Assembly: GCA_947652925.1 (NCBI GenBank) | Contig: CANTEW010000014.1 | Span: forward strand, 1 to 54,767 | Source: an uncultured Lachnospiraceae bacterium | GTDB taxonomy: Bacteria; Bacillota; Clostridia; Lachnospirales; Lachnospiraceae | Reading direction: 5' to 3' | Length of the DNA stretch: 54,767 nucleotides | Part shown: positions 53,687 through 54,767 of the stretch, one piece after another | Layout of the letters: each line of letters starts with the position of its first letter | How positions within the stretch are numbered: position 1 is the first letter of the stretch | Made by a program: the position numbers and the translations under genes | The notes under the pieces: generated by a model | Seen by the model: the letters and a program-made list of their open reading frames with translations, nothing else | What the model was told of the DNA's origin: nothing | Database searches by the model: none

Positions 53687-54767
53687 TTAATTGATGCTCA
53701 GACCTGCGCTCGCGTATCCTGCAACCGTATTGACCAGTGTCAATCCACTTGCTGTTGCTGAAAATACGAGCATCAGCCGTGTCTGGGCCGTTACCGGGAT
53801 ATTGAGCCCTGTGAGCGCACCGTTCAACAATGTCCCAACAGATAGGATCCCAGTAAGTGACGGCGTCAGGCTGATCAGCGTCCCCGCGATCGGAGTAAAT
53901 ACGTTGTTTGGCGTCGCAGACTGATAGATCTGCGCCCTTACCGTGACAGTGGAACCCACTAAGGAAAGCGCCGCTGTTGTACTAAAGAATGCGCTGAACG
54001 AAGTGATGGTACCTGCACGCGGGACCTGGAATGCAAAGTTGGAAAGCGTCCCGCTGGCATTCGTGATGTCGATCGTAGATCCCAACAGTGTAAGACCCTG
54101 CGCACTGTTCCCAAACCCGATAAAGGCGGGGAGTCCCGCAAGGCCTCCGGCGATCGTGGTCAGAGAGACTGGTACCCCTGATGCAAACGGGATGATCGCC
54201 CCCGTACCTGCAACACCAGTAGGTCCTGTCGGCCCGGTCGCTCCAGTTGCCCCGGTAGCTCCATCGGCTCCTGTTGCTCCCGTCGCCCCGTCGGCTCCTG
54301 TCGCTCCCGTTGCTCCTGTCGCCCCGTCAGCTCCCGTTGCTCCATCGGCTCCTGTTGCTCCCGTTGCTCCTGTCGCCCCGTCAGCTCCCGTTGCTCCGGT
54401 TGCTCCATCGGCTCCGGTTGCTCCTGTCGCCCCGTCGGCTCCTGTTGCCCCTGTCGCTCCATCGGCTCCTGTCGCTCCCGTTGCCCCTGTCGCTCCTGTT
54501 GCCCCGTCAGCTCCCGTTGCTCCGGTTGCTCCTGTCGCTCCATCGGCTCCTGTTGCTCCTGTCGCCCCGTCAGCTCCCGTTGCTCCTGTCGCTCCATCGG
54601 CTCCTGTTGCTCCTGTCGCTCCTGTCGCTCCATCGGCTCCGGTTGCTCCTGTCGCCCCGGTAGCCCCATCAGCTCCCGTTGCTCCTGTCGCTCCGGTTGC
54701 CCCGTCAGCTCCCGTTGCCCCTGTCGCCCCGTCGGCTCCGGTTGCTCCTGTCGCCCCGGTAGCCCCG
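53687..54767 (-). CDS. Collagen-like exosporium protein, BclB-related (5' end outside window)
   Basis: A partial gene; the 3' 359 codons are visible and the start lies beyond the right edge. The upstream part is a collagen-like run of Gly-X-Y triplets, mostly GAT and GAD, about 62 triplets from 54766 to about 54209. It is followed by a C-terminal domain beginning [14 protein letters not shown] and including [32 protein letters not shown] and [20 protein letters not shown], which closely resembles exosporium glycoprotein BclB-related proteins. It probably forms hair-like or glycosylated filaments on the spore surface, with Thr residues as possible glycan sites. The stop is TAA. Confidence 0.9.
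   Translation of the reverse strand, partial: GATGATGATGADGATGATGADGATGATGATGADGATGATGATGADGATGATGATGADGATGATGADGATGATGADGATGATGATGADGATGATGATGATGADGATGATGADGATGATGADGATGATGADGATGATGATGADGATGADGATGATGATGADGATGATGADGATGATGATGPTGPTGVAGTGAIIPFASGVPVSLTTIAGGLAGLPAFIGFGNSAQGLTLLGSTIDITNASGTLSNFAFQVPRAGTITSFSAFFSTTAALSLVGSTVTVRAQIYQSATPNNVFTPIAGTLISLTPSLTGILSVGTLLNGALTGLNIPVTAQTRLMLVFSATASGLTLVNTVAGYASAGLSIN
54209..54767. repeat. 9-bp-period Gly-X-Y repeat tract
   Basis: DNA repeat encoding GAT/GAD triplets on the minus strand. Many copies of a nine-base unit vary at third codon positions, which creates open frames on other strands that are not genes. Recombination could change repeat number. Confidence 0.88.

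Noticed and set aside
54160-54669. Gln/Glu/Arg-rich and Leu/Arg-rich proteins over the collagen tract
   Set aside because: These are other-frame readings of the Gly-X-Y DNA repeat; the GAT frame joins a recognised BclB C-terminal domain.
54209-54767. CRISPR array
   Set aside because: The repeats are short, in frame and without unique spacers; they encode collagen triplets.

Overview
The window looks like a chromosomal segment from a spore-forming, Gram-positive member of the Clostridia, most likely Lachnospiraceae; I cannot fix the genus. The evidence is a GerW/YtfJ-type sporulation protein, a BclB-like collagen exosporium protein, lipoprotein and sortase-like surface signals, sigma-A promoters of low-GC Firmicute type, and a compact 63-residue zinc-ribbon L28. 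No rRNA, CRISPR array, prophage or complete insertion sequence is visible. There are two tRNA genes: Gly(GCC) and Pro(CGG).

Layout. 1-5.3 kb (+): a sugar ABC importer (lipoprotein plus two permeases) followed by a GH36 alpha-galactosidase, a galactoside uptake and hydrolysis unit. 5.3-10.9 kb (-): ilvN, ilvC, a small DUF4234 membrane protein, a chemoreceptor, leuC and leuD, read from a consensus promoter upstream of ilvN; the chemoreceptor sits inside a branched-chain amino-acid unit. 11-19.5 kb: a VanZ-like gene with a promoter that predicts a leaderless mRNA, then (-) malQ, a heterodimeric ABC exporter whose second half carries an in-frame amber codon, a small membrane protein, punA, a MITE-like element and mtnA. 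19.3-24.6 kb (-): a small lipoprotein, a wall-anchored beta-helix surface protein, and a three-gene unit encoding a PLP fold-III decarboxylase homologue that lacks its PLP lysine, an EamA transporter and a lipase-like hydrolase.

24.6-36.7 kb: tRNA-Gly, rtcB, rpmB, a 47-residue membrane protein, ytfJ/ytfI, a Nudix hydrolase, a class B PBP with an FtsW-family glycosyltransferase, a U32 protein, zapA, ruvAB and a secreted His/Gly-rich protein. 36.7-49 kb (-): alr, degV, an S41 protease after ftsEX, a CdaR/PucR-type regulator, a MoxR ATPase with a VWA partner, and a 1069-residue CHAP/ricin/Big2 surface protein. 49-54.8 kb: tRNA-Pro, a two-component system (+), a Na/Pi-type transporter with PhoU domain, an AT-rich stretch with a 28-residue peptide and a decayed coding remnant, and the 3' part of the exosporium collagen gene, which runs off the right edge.

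Most of the window is core metabolism, cell-wall and division genes. The points that best repay a second look are the lysine-less PLP-fold protein and its operon, the amber-split ABC exporter subunit, the predicted leaderless transcripts, the MITE beside mtnA, and the chemoreceptor within the ilv-leu unit.
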